Assembly: GCF_029227915.1 (NCBI RefSeq)
Contig: NC_079876.1
Coordinates: forward strand, 8,248,001 to 8,312,000
Direction of reading: 5' to 3'
DNA length: 64,000 bases
DNA from: Hydractinia symbiolongicarpus
Lineage: Eukaryota; Cnidaria; Hydrozoa; Anthoathecata; Hydractiniidae
In this document: positions 37,941 through 49,900 of the stretch, piece by piece
Numbering within the stretch: the first letter of the stretch is position 1
Layout of the letters: each line of letters starts with the position of its first letter
Translations under genes and position numbers: made by a program
The notes under the pieces: model-generated
The model's database searches: none
Told to the model about the DNA's origin: nothing
Seen by the model: the letters and a program-made list of their open reading frames with translations, nothing else

Positions 37941-39562
37941 TCGTTCTGGAAATGAGTTTACTCACAGGGTACTTTCTTTGTATACATTCGACTATACGTG
38001 CCAAGCCCGGGATTTACGGGAAATCGCGGGTTTTCGTTTGCCGGCGATTAAACTTCTTTTATTCAGCGTCTCATCATAAATGAAAACATTTTTGAAAACT
38101 ACAAGTCTCATGCGTTTTAGTGGTGAAAAAATAATTTAAAAAATCGTTAGGAAAATGAGTTTACTCCCTGGGTACTTTCTTTGTATACTTTTGACTATAC
38201 GGGCTAAGACGGGATTTACGGGAAATCGCGGGTTTTCGTTTGCCGGCGATTAAACTTCTTTTATTCAGCGTCTCATCAAAAATGAAAACATTTTTAAAAA
38301 CTACAAGTCTTATGCGTTTTAGTGGTGAAAAAATAATTTAAAAAATCGTTCTGGAAAGGAGTTTACTCACAGGGTACTTTCTTTGTATACATTCGACTAT
38401 ACTTGCCAAGCCCGGTATTCACGGGAAATCGCGGGTTTTCGTTTGCCGGCGATTAAACTGCTTTTATTCAGCGTCTCATCAAAAATGAAAACATTCTTGA
38501 AAACTACAAGTCTCATGCGTTTTAGTGGTGAAATAATAATTTAAAAAACCGTTTGGGAAATGAGTTTACTTCCTGGGTACTTTCTTTGTATACTTTTGAC
38601 TATACGGGCCGAGTCCAGGATTTACGGGAAATCGCAGGTTTTCGTTTGCCGGCGATTAAATTTCTTTTATTCAGCGTCTCATCAAAAAAGAAAACATTTT
38701 TAAAAACTACAAGTCTCATGCGTTTTAGTGGTGAAATAATAATTTAAAAAATCGTTTGGGAAATGAGTTTACTCCCTGGGTACTTTCTTTGTATACTTTG
38801 GACTATACGGGCCGAGTCCAGGATTTACGGGAAATCGCAGGTTTTCGTTTGCCGGCGATTAAACTTCTTTTATTCAGCGTCTCATCAAAAATGAAAACAT
38901 TTTTAAAAACTACAAGTCTCATGCGTTTTAGTGGAGAAAAAGTAATTTAAAAAATCGTTCGGGAAATGAGTTTACTCCCTGGGTACTTTCTTTGTATACT
39001 TTTGACTATACGGGCCAAGCTCGGGATTTACGGGAAATCGCGGGTTTTCGTTTGCCGGCGATTAAACTTCTTTTATTCAGCGTCTCATCAAAAATGAAAA
39101 CATTTTTGAAAACTACAAGTCTCATGCGTTTTAGTGGTGAAAAAATAATTAAAAAAATCGGTCGGGAAATGAGTTTACTCCCTGGGTACTTTCTTTGTAT
39201 ACTTTTGACTATTTGGGCCAAGCCCGGGATTTACGGGAAATCGCGGGTTTTCGTTTGCCGGCGATTAAACTTCTTTTATTCAGCGTCTCATCAAAAATGA
39301 AAACATTTTTAAAAACTACAAGTCTTATGCGTTTTAGTGGTGAAAAAATAATTTAAAAAATCGTTCTGGAAATGAGTTTACTCCCTGGGTACTTTCTTTG
39401 TATACTTTTGACTATACGGGCCGAGTCCGGGATTTAGGGATATCGCAGGTTTTCGTTTGCCGGCGATTAAACTGCTTTTTTTCAGCGTCTCATCAAAAAT
39501 AAAAACATATTTGAAAACTACAAGTCTCATGGGTTTTAGTGGTGAAAAAATAATTTAAAAAA
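37941..39562 (+). repeat. Twelve-monomer HOR, copy 2 (eight monomers kept)
   Basis: Repeats the first eight monomers of copy 1 at +2433, differing at single bases such as CTGGGTACT for CTGGGAACT in the fourth. The last four monomers are missing because the next monomer is a hybrid returning to position one. Confidence 0.9.
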
Positions 39563-39765
39563 TCGTTCGGGAAATGAGTTTACTCACAGGGTACTTTCTT
39601 TGTATACATTCGACTATACGTGCCAAGCCCGGGATTTACGGGAAATCGCGGGTTTTCGTTTGCCGGCGATTAAACTTCTTTTATTCAGCGTCTCATCATA
39701 AATGAAAACATTTTTGAAAACTACAAGTCTCATGCGTTTTAGTGGTGAAAAAATAATTTAAAAAA
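39563..39765 (+). repeat. Hybrid monomer closing a 4-monomer deletion
   Basis: The 5' part follows the ninth monomer of copy 1 (37130 type). The 3' part has AAACTTC and CATCATAAATG of the first monomer (35508 type). Length is a normal 203 bp, so the deletion was an in-register crossover between monomers 9 and 1. Confidence 0.82.
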
Positions 39766-41793
39766 TCGTTAGGAAAATGAGTTTACTCCCTGGGTACTTT
39801 CTTTGTATACTTTTGACTATACGGGCTAAGACGGGATTTACGGGAAATCGCGGGTTTTCGTTTGCCGGCGATTAAACTTCTTTTATTCAGCGTCTCATCA
39901 AAAATGAAAACATTTTTAAAAACTACAAGTCTTATGCGTTTTAGTGGTGAAAAAATAATTTAAAAAATCGTTCTGGAAAGGAGTTTACTCACAGGGTACT
40001 TTCTTTGTATACATTCGACTATACTTGCCAAGCCCGGTATTCACGGGAAATCGCGGGTTTTCGTTTGCCGGCGATTAAACTGCTTTTATTCAGCGTCTCA
40101 TCAAAAATGAAAACATTCTTGAAAACTACAAGTCTCATGCGTTTTAGTGGTGAAATAATAATTTAAAAAACCGTTTGGGAAATGAGTTTACTTCCTGGGT
40201 ACTTTCTTTGTATACTTTTGACTATACGGGCCGAGTCCAGGATTTACGGGAAATCGCAGGTTTTCGTTTGCCGGCGATTAAATTTCTTTTATTCAGCGTC
40301 TCATCAAAAAAGAAAACATTTTTAAAAACTACAAGTCTCATGCGTTTTAGTGGTGAAATAATAATTTAAAAAATCGTTTGGGAAATGAGTTTACTCCCTG
40401 GGTACTTTCTTTGTATACTTTGGACTATACGGGCCGAGTCCAGGATTTACGGGAAATCGCAAGTTTTCGTTTGCCGGCGATTAAACTTCTTTTATTCAGC
40501 GTCTCATCAAAAATGAAAACATTTTTAAAAACTACAAGTCTCATGCGTTTTAGTGGAGAAAAAGTAATTTAAAAAATCGGTCGGGAAATGAGTTTACTCC
40601 CTGGGTACTTTCTTTGTATACTTTTGACTATACGGGCCAAGCTCGGGATTTACGGGAAATCGCGGGTTTTCGTTTGCCGGCGATTAAACTTCTTTTATTC
40701 AGCGTCTCATCAAAAATGAAAACATTTTTGAAAACTACAAGTCTCATGCGTTTTAGTGGTGAAAAAATAATTAAAAAAATCGGTCGGGAAATGAGTTTAC
40801 TCCCTGGGTACTTTCTTTGTATACTTTTGACTATTTGGGCCAAGCCCGGGATTTACGGGAAATCGCGGGTTTTCGTTTGCCGGCGATTAAACTTCTTTTA
40901 TTCAGCGTCTCATCAAAAATGAAAACATTTTTAAAAACTACAAGTCTTATGCGTTTTAGTGGTGAAAAAATAATTTAAAAAATCGTTCTGGAAATGAGTT
41001 TACTCCCTGGGTACTTTCTTTGTATACTTTTGACTATACGGGCCGAGTCCGGGATTTAGGGATATCGCAGGTTTTCGTTTGCCGGCGATTAAACTGCTTT
41101 TTTTCAGCGTCTCATCAAAAATGAAAACATATTTGAAAACTACAAGTCTCATGGGTTTTAGTGGTGAAAAAATAATTTAAAAAATCGTTCGGGAAATGAG
41201 TTTAATCACAGGGTACTTTCTTTGTATACATTCGACTATACGTGCCAAGCCCGGGATTTACGGGAAATCGCGGGTTTTCGTTTGCCGGCGATTATACTGC
41301 TTTTATTCAGCGTCTTATCAAAAATGAAAACATTCTTGAAAACTACAAGTCTCATGCGTTTTAGTGGTGAAATAATAATTTAAAAAATCGTTTGGGAAAG
41401 TAGTTTACTCCCCGGGTACTTTCTTTGTATACTTTTGACTATACGGGCTGAGTCCAGGATTTACGGGAAATCGCGGGTTTTCGTTTGCCGGCGATTAAAC
41501 TTCTTTTATTCAGCGTCTCATCAAAAATGAAAACATTTTTGAAAACTACAAGTCTTATGCGTTTTAGTGGTGAAAAAATAATTTAAAAAATCGTTCTGGA
41601 AATGAGTTTACTCACAGGGTACTTTCTTTGTATACATTCGACTATACGGGCCAAGCCCGGGTTTTACGGGAAATCGCAGGTTTTCGTTTTCCGGCGATTA
41701 AACCTCTTTCATTAAGCGTCTCATCAAAAATGAAAACATTTTTGAAAACTACAAGTCTCATGCGTTTTAGTGGTGAAAAAAAAATTTAAAAAA
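39563..41793 (+). repeat. Twelve-monomer HOR, copy 3 (eleven monomers)
   Basis: The hybrid first monomer is followed by units matching monomers 2 to 11 of copy 1, ending with the AAACCTC monomer at 41591. Monomer 12 (37739 type) is replaced by the GTATAGATTCG/GCCCCGG monomer of the next domain. Confidence 0.9.
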
Positions 41794-44024
41794 TCGTTCG
41801 GGAAATGAGTTTACTCCCTGGGTACTTTCTTTGTATAGATTCGACTATACGGGCCAAGCCCCGGATTTACGGGAAAACGCGGGATTTCGTTTGCCGGCGA
41901 TTAAACCTCTTTCATTAAGCGTCTCATCAAAAATGAAAACATTTTGGAAAACTACAAGTCTAATGCGTTTTAGTGGTTAAAAAATAATTTAAAAAATCGT
42001 TCTGGAAATGAGTTTACTCACAGGGTACTTTCTTTGTATACTTTTGACTATACGGGCCAAGCCCGGGATTTACGGGAAATCGCGGGTTTTCGTTTGCCGG
42101 CGATTAAACTTCTTTTATTCAGCGTCTCATCAAAAATGAAAACATTTTTGAAAACTACAAGTCTCATGCGTTTTAGTGGTGAAAAAATAATTTAAAAAAT
42201 CGTTCGGGAAATGAGTTTACTCCCTGGGTACTTTCTTTGTATACTTTTGACTATACGGGCCAAGCCCGGGATTTACGGGAAATCGCGGGTTTTCGTTTGC
42301 CGGCGATTAAACTTCTTTTATTCAGCGTCTCATCAAAAATGAAAACATTTTTAAAAACTACAAGTCTTATGCGTTTTAGTGGTGAAAAAATAATTTAAAA
42401 AATCGTTCTGGAAATGAGTTTACTCCCTGGGTACTTTCTTTGTATATTTTTGACTATACGGACCGAGTCCGGGATTTAGGGATATCGCAGGTTTTCGTTT
42501 GCCGGCGATTAAACTGCTTTTTTTTCAGCGTCTCATCCAAAATGAAAACATATTTAAAAACTACAAGTCTCATGCGTTTTAGTGGTGAAAAAATAATTTA
42601 AAAAATCGTTCGGGAAATGAGTTTACTCCCTGGGTACTTTCTTTATATACTTTTGACTATACGGGCCAACCCGGGATTTACGGGAAATCGCGGCTTTTCG
42701 TTTGCCGGCGATTAAACTTCTTTTATTCAGCGTCTCATCAAAAATGAAAACATTTTTGAAAACTACAAGTCTCATGCGTTTTAGTGGTGAAAAAATAATT
42801 TAAAAAATCGTTCGGAAAATGAGTTTACTCCCTGGGTACTTTCTTTGTATACTTTTGACTATTCGGGCCAAGCCCGGGATTTACGGGAAATCGCGGGTTT
42901 TCGTTTGCCGGCGATTAAACTTCTTTTATTCAGCGTCTCATCAAAAATGAAAACATTTTTAAAAACTACAAGTCTTATGCGTTTTAGTGGTGAAAAAATA
43001 ATTTAAAAAATCGTTCTGGAAATGAATTTACTCCCTGGGTACTTTCTTTGTATACTTTTGACTATACTAGCCGAGTCCGGGATTTAGGGATATCGCAGGT
43101 TTTCGTTTGCCGGCGATTAAACTGCTTTTTTTCAGCGTCTCATTAAAAATGAAAACATATTTGAAAACTACAAGTCTCATGCGTTTTAGTGGTGAAAAAA
43201 TAATTTAAAAAATCGTTCGGGAAATGAGTTTACTCACAGGGTACTTTCTTTGTATACATTCGAATATACGTACCAAGCCCGGGATTTACGGGAAATCGCG
43301 GGTTTTCGTTTGCCGGCGATTATACTGCTTTTATTCAGCGTCTCATCAAAAATGAAAACATTCTTGAAAACTACAAGTCTCATGCGTTTTAGTGGTGAAA
43401 TAATAATTTAAAAAATCGTTTGGGAAAGTAGTTTACTCCCCGGGTACTTTCTTTGTATACTTTTGACTATACGGGCCGAGTCCAGGATTTACGGGAAATC
43501 GCAGGTTTTCGGTTGCCGGCGATTAAACTTCTTTTATTCAGCGTCTCATCAAAAATGAAAACATTTTTGAAAACTACAAGTCTCATGCGTTTTAGTGGTG
43601 AAAAAATAATTTAAAAAATCGTTCGGGAAATGAGTTTACTCCCTGGGTACTTTCTTTGTATACTTTTGACTATACGGGCCAAACCGGGATTTACGGGAAA
43701 TCGCGGGTTTTCGTTTGCCGGCGATTAAACTTCTTTTATTCAGCGTCTCATCAAAAGTGAAAACATTTTTAAAAACTACAAGTCTTATGCGTTTTAGTGG
43801 TGAAAAAATAATTTAAAAAATCGTTCTGGAAATGAGTTTACTCACATGGTACTTTCTTTGTATACATTCGACTATACGGGCCAAGCCCGGGTTTTACGGG
43901 AAATCGCGGGTTTTCGTTTTCCGGCGATTAAACCTCTTTCATTAAGCGTCTCATCAAAAATGAAAACATTTTTGAAAACTACAAGTCTCATGCGTTTTAG
44001 TGGTGAAAAAAAAAATTTAAAAAA
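41794..44024 (+). repeat. 2231-bp eleven-monomer HOR, copy 1
   Basis: Monomers at 41794, 41997, 42200, 42403, 42606, 42808, 43011, 43213, 43416, 43619 and 43821. Markers are GTATAGATTCG with GCCCCGG, a run of eight T in the 42403 monomer, GCGGCTTTTCG, ATTATACTGC and GAAAGTAG. Several monomers are relatives of the preceding 12-mer. Confidence 0.82.
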
Positions 44025-46657
44025 TCGTTCGGGAAATGAGTTTACTCCCTGGGTACTTTCTTTGTATAGATTCGACTATACGGGCCAAGCCCCGGATTTA
44101 CGGGAAAACGCGCGATTTCGTTTGCCGGCGATTAAACCTCTTTCATTAAGCGTCTCATCAAAAATGAAAACATTTTTGAAAACTACAAGTCTAATGCGTT
44201 TTAGTGGTTAAAAAATAATTTAAAAAATCGTTCGGGAAATGAGTTTACTCCCTGGGTACTTTCTTTGTATACTTTTGACTATACGGGCCAAGCCCGGGAT
44301 TTAAGGGAAATCGCGGGTTTTCGTTTGCCGGCGATTAAACTTCTTTTATTCAGCGTCTCATCAAAAATGAAAACATTTTTGAAAACTACAAGTCTCATGC
44401 GTTTTAGTGGTGAAAAAATAATTTAAAAAATCGTTCGGGAAATGAGTTTACTCCCTGGGTACTTTCTTTGTATACTTTTGACTATACGGGCCAAGCCCGG
44501 GATTTACGGGAAATCGCGGGTTTTCGTTTGCCGGCGATTAAACTTCTTTTATTCAGCGTCTCATCAAAAATGAAAACATTTTTAAAAACTACAAGTCTTA
44601 TGCGTTTTAGTGGTGAAAAAATAATTTAAAAAATCGTTCTGGAAATGAGTTTACTCCCTGGGTACTTTCTTTGTATACTTTTGACTATACGGGCCGAGTC
44701 CGGGATTTAGGGATATCGCAGGTTTTCGTTTGCCGGCGATTAAACTGCTTTTTTTTCAGTGTCTCATCCAAAATGAAAACATATTTAAAAACTACAAGTC
44801 TCATGCGTTTTAGTGGTGAAAAAATAATTTAAAAAATCGTTCGGGAAATGAGTTTACTCCCTGGGTACTTTCTTTGTATACTTTTGACTATACGGGCCAA
44901 GCCGGGATTTACGGGAAATCGCGGCTTTTCGTTTGCTGGCGATTAAACTTCTTTTAGTCAGCGTCTCATCAAAAATGAAAACATTTTTAAAAACTACAAG
45001 TCTTATGCGTTTTAGTGGTGAAAAAATAATTTAAAAAATCGTTCTGGAAATGAGTTTACTCACAGGGTACTTTCTTTGTATACATTCGACTATACGTGCC
45101 AAGCCCGTGATTTACGGGAAATCGCCGGTTTTCAATGGTCGGCGATTATACTGCTTTTATTCAGCGTCTCATCAAAAATGAAAACATTCTTGAGAACTAC
45201 AAGTCTCATGCGTTTTAGTGGTGAAATAATAATTGAAAAAATCGTTTGGGAAATGAGTTTACTCCCTGGGTACTTTCTTTGTATACTTTTGACTATACGG
45301 GCTGAGTCCAGGATTTACGGGAAATCGCGGGTTTTCGTTTGCCGGCGATTAAACTTCTTTTATTCAGCGTCTCATCAAAAATGAAAACATTTTTAAAAAC
45401 TACAAGTCTAATGCGTTTTAGTGGTGAAAAAATAATTTAAAAAATCGTTCTGGAAATGAGTTTACTCCCTGGGTACTTTCTTTGTATACTTTTGACTATA
45501 CGGGCCGAGTCCGGGATTTAGGGATATCGCAGGTTTTCGTTTGCCGGCGATTAAACTGCTTTTTTTAGCGTCTCATCAAAAATGAAAACATATTTGAAAA
45601 CTACAAGTCTCATGCGTTTTAGTGGTGAAAAAATAATTTAAAAAATCTGTCTGGAAATGAGTTTACTCACAGGGTACTTTCTTTGTATACATTCGACTAT
45701 ACGTGCCAAGCCCGGGATTTACGGGAAATCGCGGGTTTTCGTTTGCCGACGATTATACTGCTTTTATTCAGCGTCTCATCAAAAATGAAAACATATTTAA
45801 AAACTACAAGTCCCATGCGTGTTAGTGGTGAAAAAATAATTTAAAAAATCGTTCGGGAAATGAGTTTACTCCCTGGGTAATTTCTTTGTATACTTTTGAC
45901 TATACGGGCCAAGCCGGGATTTACGGGAAATCGTGGGTTTTCGTTTGCCGGCGATTAAACTTCTTTTATTCAGCGTCTCATCAAAAATGAAAACATTTTT
46001 AAAAACTACAAGTCTTATGCGTTTTAGTGGTGAAAAAATAATTTAAAAAATCTGTCTGGAAATGAGTTTACTCACTGGGTACTTTCTTTGTATACATTCG
46101 ACTATACGTGCCAAGCCCGGGATTTACGGGAAATCGCGGGTTTTCGTTTGCCGGCGATTATACTGCTTTTATTCAGCGTCTCATGAAAAATGAAAACATT
46201 CTTGAGAACTACAAGTCTCATGCGTTTTAGTGGTGAAATAATAGCTTAAAAATCGTTTGGGAAGTGAGTTTACTCCCTGGGTACTTTCTTTGTATACTTT
46301 TGACTATACGGGCTGAGTCCAGGATTTACGGGAAATCGCGGGTTTTCGTTTGCCGGCGATTAAACTTCTTTTATTCAGCGTCTCATCAAAAATGAAAACA
46401 TTTTTGAAAACTACAAGTCTCATGCGTTTTAGTGGTGAAAAAATAATTTAAAAAATCGTTCGGGAAATGAGTTTACTCCCTGGGTACTTTCTTTGTATAC
46501 TTTTGACTATACGGGCCAAGCCGGGATTTACGGGAAATCGCAGGTTTTCGTTTGCCGGCGATTAAACTTCTTTTATTCAGCGTCTCATCAAAAATGAAAA
46601 CATTTTTAAAAACTACAAGTCTTAGGCGTTTTAGTGGTGAAAAAATAATTTAAAAAA
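44025..46657 (+). repeat. Eleven-monomer HOR, degraded second copy
   Basis: Monomers 44025 to 44837 repeat the first five of the previous unit at +2231, including GTATAGATTCG, the eight-T run and GCGGCTTTTCG. After 45039 the order skips two monomers and becomes irregular (45242, 45445, 45646, 45849, 46051, 46253, 46456). The monomer at 45039 has a private cluster of changes around GGTTTTCAATGGTCGG. Confidence 0.78.
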
Positions 46658-49600
46658 TCGTTCGGGAAATGAGTTTACTCCCTGGGTACTTTCTTTGTAT
46701 ACATTCGACTATACGGGCCAAGCCCCGGATTTACGGGAAAACGCGGGATTTCGGTTGCCGGCGATTAAACCTCTTTCATTAAGCTTCTCATCAAAAATGA
46801 AAACATTTTTCAAAACTACAAGTCTCATGCGTTTTAGTGGTGAAAAAATAATTTAAAAAATCGTTCGGGAAATGAGTTTACTCCCTGGGTACTTTCTTTG
46901 TATACTTTTGACTACACGGGCCAAGCCCCGGATTTACGGGAAAACACGGGATTTAGTTTGCCGGCGATTAAACCTCTTTCATTAAGCTTCTCATCAAAAA
47001 TGAAAACATTTTTGAAAACTACAAGTCTCATGCGTTTTAGTGGTGAAAAAATAATTTAAAAAATCGTTCGGGAGATGAGTTTACTCCCTGGGTACTTTCT
47101 TTGTATACTTCTGACTATACAGGCCAAGCTGGGATTTACGGGAAATCGCGGGTTTTCGTTTGCCGGCGATTAAACTTCTTTTATTCAGCGTCTCATCAAA
47201 AATGAAAACATTTTTAAAAACTACAAGTCTTATGCGTTTTAGTGGTGAAAAAATAATTTAAAAAATCGTTCTGGAAATGAGTTTACTCACAGGGTACTTT
47301 CTTTGTATACATTCGACTATACGGGCGAAGCCCGGGCTTTACGGGAAATCGCGGGTTTTCGTTTGCCGGCGATTAAACCTCTTTCATTAAGCGTCTCATC
47401 AAAAATGAAAACACTTTTGAAAACTACAAGTCTCATGCGTTTTAGTGGTGAAATAATAATTTAAAAAATCGTTTGGGAAATGAGTTTACTCCCCGGGTAC
47501 TTTCTTTGTATACTTTTGACTGTACGGGCCAAGCCCGGGATTTACGGGAAGTCGCGGGTTTTCGTTTGCCGGCGATTAAACTTCTTTTATTCAGCGTCTC
47601 ATCAAAAATGAAAACATTTTTGAAAACTACAAGTCTCATGCGTTTTAGTGGTGAAAAAATAATTTAAAAAATCGTTCGGGAAATGAGTTTACTCCCTGGG
47701 TACTTTCTTTGTATACATTCGACTATACGGGCCAAGCCCCGGATTTACGGGAAAACGCGGGATTTCGTTTGCCGGCGATTAAACCTCTTTCATTGAGCGT
47801 CTCATCAAAAATGAAAACATTTTTGAAAACTACAAGTCTCATGCGTTTTAGTGGTTAAAAAATAATTTAAAAAATCGTTCGGGAAATGAGTTTACTCCCT
47901 GGGTACTTTCTTTGTATACTTTTGACTATACGGGCCAAGCCCCGGATTTACGGGAAAACGCGGGATTTCGTTTGCCGGCGATTAAACCTCTTTCATTATG
48001 CTTCTTATCAAAAATGAAAACATTTTTGAAAACTACAAGTCTCATGCGTTTTAGTGGTGAAAAAATAATTTAAAAAATCGTTCGGGAAATGAGTTTACTC
48101 CCTGGGTACTTTCTTTGTATACTTTTGACTATACGGGCCAAGCCGGGATTTACGGGAAATCGCGGGTTTTCGTTTGCCGGCGATTAAACCTCTTTCATTA
48201 AGCGTCTCATCAAAAATGAAAACACTTTTGAAAACTACAAGTCTCATGCGTTTTAGTGGTGAAATAATAATTTAAAAAATCGTTTGGGAAATGAGTTTAC
48301 TCCCTGGGTACTTTCTTTGTATACTTTTGACTATACGGGCCAAGCCCGGGATTTACGGGAAGTCGCGGGTTTTCGTTTGCCGGCGATTAAACTTCTTTTA
48401 TTCAGCGTCTCATCAAAAATGAAAACATTTTTAAAAACTACAAGTCTTATGCGTTTTAGTGGTGAAAAAATAATTTAAAAAATCGTTCTGGAAATGAGTT
48501 TACTCACAGGGTACTTGCTCTGTATACATTCGACTATACGGGCCAAGCCCGGGATTTACGGGAAATCGCGGGTTTTCGTTTTCCGGCGATTAAACCTCTT
48601 TCATTAAGTGTCTCATCAAAAATGAAAACATTTTTAAAAACTACAAGTCTCATGCGTTTTAGTGGTGAAAAAAAAATTTAAAAAATCGTTCGGGAAATGA
48701 GTTTACTCCCTGGGTACTTTCTTTGTATACATTCGACTATACGGGCCAAGCCCCGGATTTACGGGAAAACGCGGGATTTCGTTTGCCGGCGATTAAACCT
48801 CTTTCATTGAGCGTCTTATCAAAAATGAAAACATTTTTGAAAACTACAAGTCTCATGCGTTTTAGTGGTTAAAAAATAATTTAAAAAATCGTTCGGGAAA
48901 TGAGTTTACTCCCTGGGTACTTTCTTTGTATACTTTTGACTATACGGGCCAAGCCGGGATTTACGGGAAATCGCGGGTTTTCGTTTGCCGGCGATTAAAC
49001 TTCTTTTATTCAGCGTCTCATCAAAAATGAAAACATTTTTGAAAACTACAAGTCTCATGCGTTTTAGTGGTGAAATAATAATTTAAAAAATCGTTTGGGA
49101 AATGAGTTTACTCCCCGGGTACTTTCTTTGTATACTTTTGACTATACGGGCCAAGCCCGGATTTACGGGAAGTCGCGGGTTTTCGTTTGCCGGCGATTAA
49201 ACTTCTTTTATTCAGCGTCTCATCAAAAATGAAAACATTTTTAAAAACTACAAGTCTTATGCGTTTTAGTGGTGAAAAAATAATTTAAAAAATCGTTCTG
49301 GAAATGAGTTTACTCACAGGGTACTTGCTCTGTATACATTCGACTATACGGGCCAAGTCCGGGATTTACGGGAAATCGCGGGTTTTCGTTTTCCGGCGAT
49401 TAAACCTCTTTCATTAAGTGTCTCATCAAAAATGAAAACATTTTTAAAAACTACAAGTCTCATGCGTTTTAGTGGTGAAAAAAAAATTTAAAAAATCGTT
49501 CGGGAAATGAGTTTACTCCCTGGGTACTTTCTTTGTATACATTCGACTATACGGGCCAAGCCCCGGATTTACGGGAAAACGCGGGATTTCGTTTGCCGGC

Positions 49601-49900
49601 GATTAAACCTCTTTCATTGAGCGTCTCATCAAAAATGAAAACATTTTTGAAAACTACAAGTCTCATGCGTTTTAGTGGTTAAAAAATAATTTAAAAAATC
49701 GTTCGGGAAATGAGTTTACTCCCTGGGTACTTTCTTTGTATACTTTTGACTATACGGGCCAAGCCGGGATTTACGGGAAATCGCGGGTTTTCGTTTGCCG
49801 GCGATTAAACTTCTTTTATTCAGCGTCTCATCAAAAATGAAAACATTTTTAAAAACTACAAGTCTTATGCGTTTTAGTGGTGAAAAAATAATTTAAAAAA
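46658..49900 (+). repeat. 3243-bp sixteen-monomer HOR, copy 1
   Basis: Monomers at 46658, 46861, 47064, 47266, 47469, 47672, 47875, 48078, 48280, 48483, 48686, 48889, 49091, 49293, 49496 and 49699. Markers are AAGCTTCTC, TTTCAAAAC, GGGAGATGAG with CTTCTGAC, GGGCGAAGCCCGGGC, CTCCCCGGG with GGAAGTCGC, and TACTTGCTCTG. Confidence 0.92.
48280..49900 (+). repeat. Nested tetramer duplication inside the sixteen-monomer HOR
   Basis: 48280-49090 and 49091-49900 are two copies of the same four subtypes: GGAAGTCGC, TACTTGCTCTG with AAACCTC, ATTCG with GCCCCGG and CATTGAGCG, then AAGCCGGG. The same nested pair is present in HOR copy 2 (51523-52334 and 52335-53146), so it predates the duplication of the 16-mer. 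Confidence 0.88.

Noticed and set aside
42513-42524. T-run in the 42403 and 44634 monomers as a separate microsatellite
   Set aside because: It is the monomer's own T-rich stretch lengthened by a base or two and shared by duplicate HOR positions, not an independent repeat.
45100-45150. Possible unique insert around GGTTTTCAATGGTCGG in the monomer at 45039
   Set aside because: The monomer is a normal 203 bp and aligns throughout. The stretch is a cluster of substitutions, not inserted DNA.
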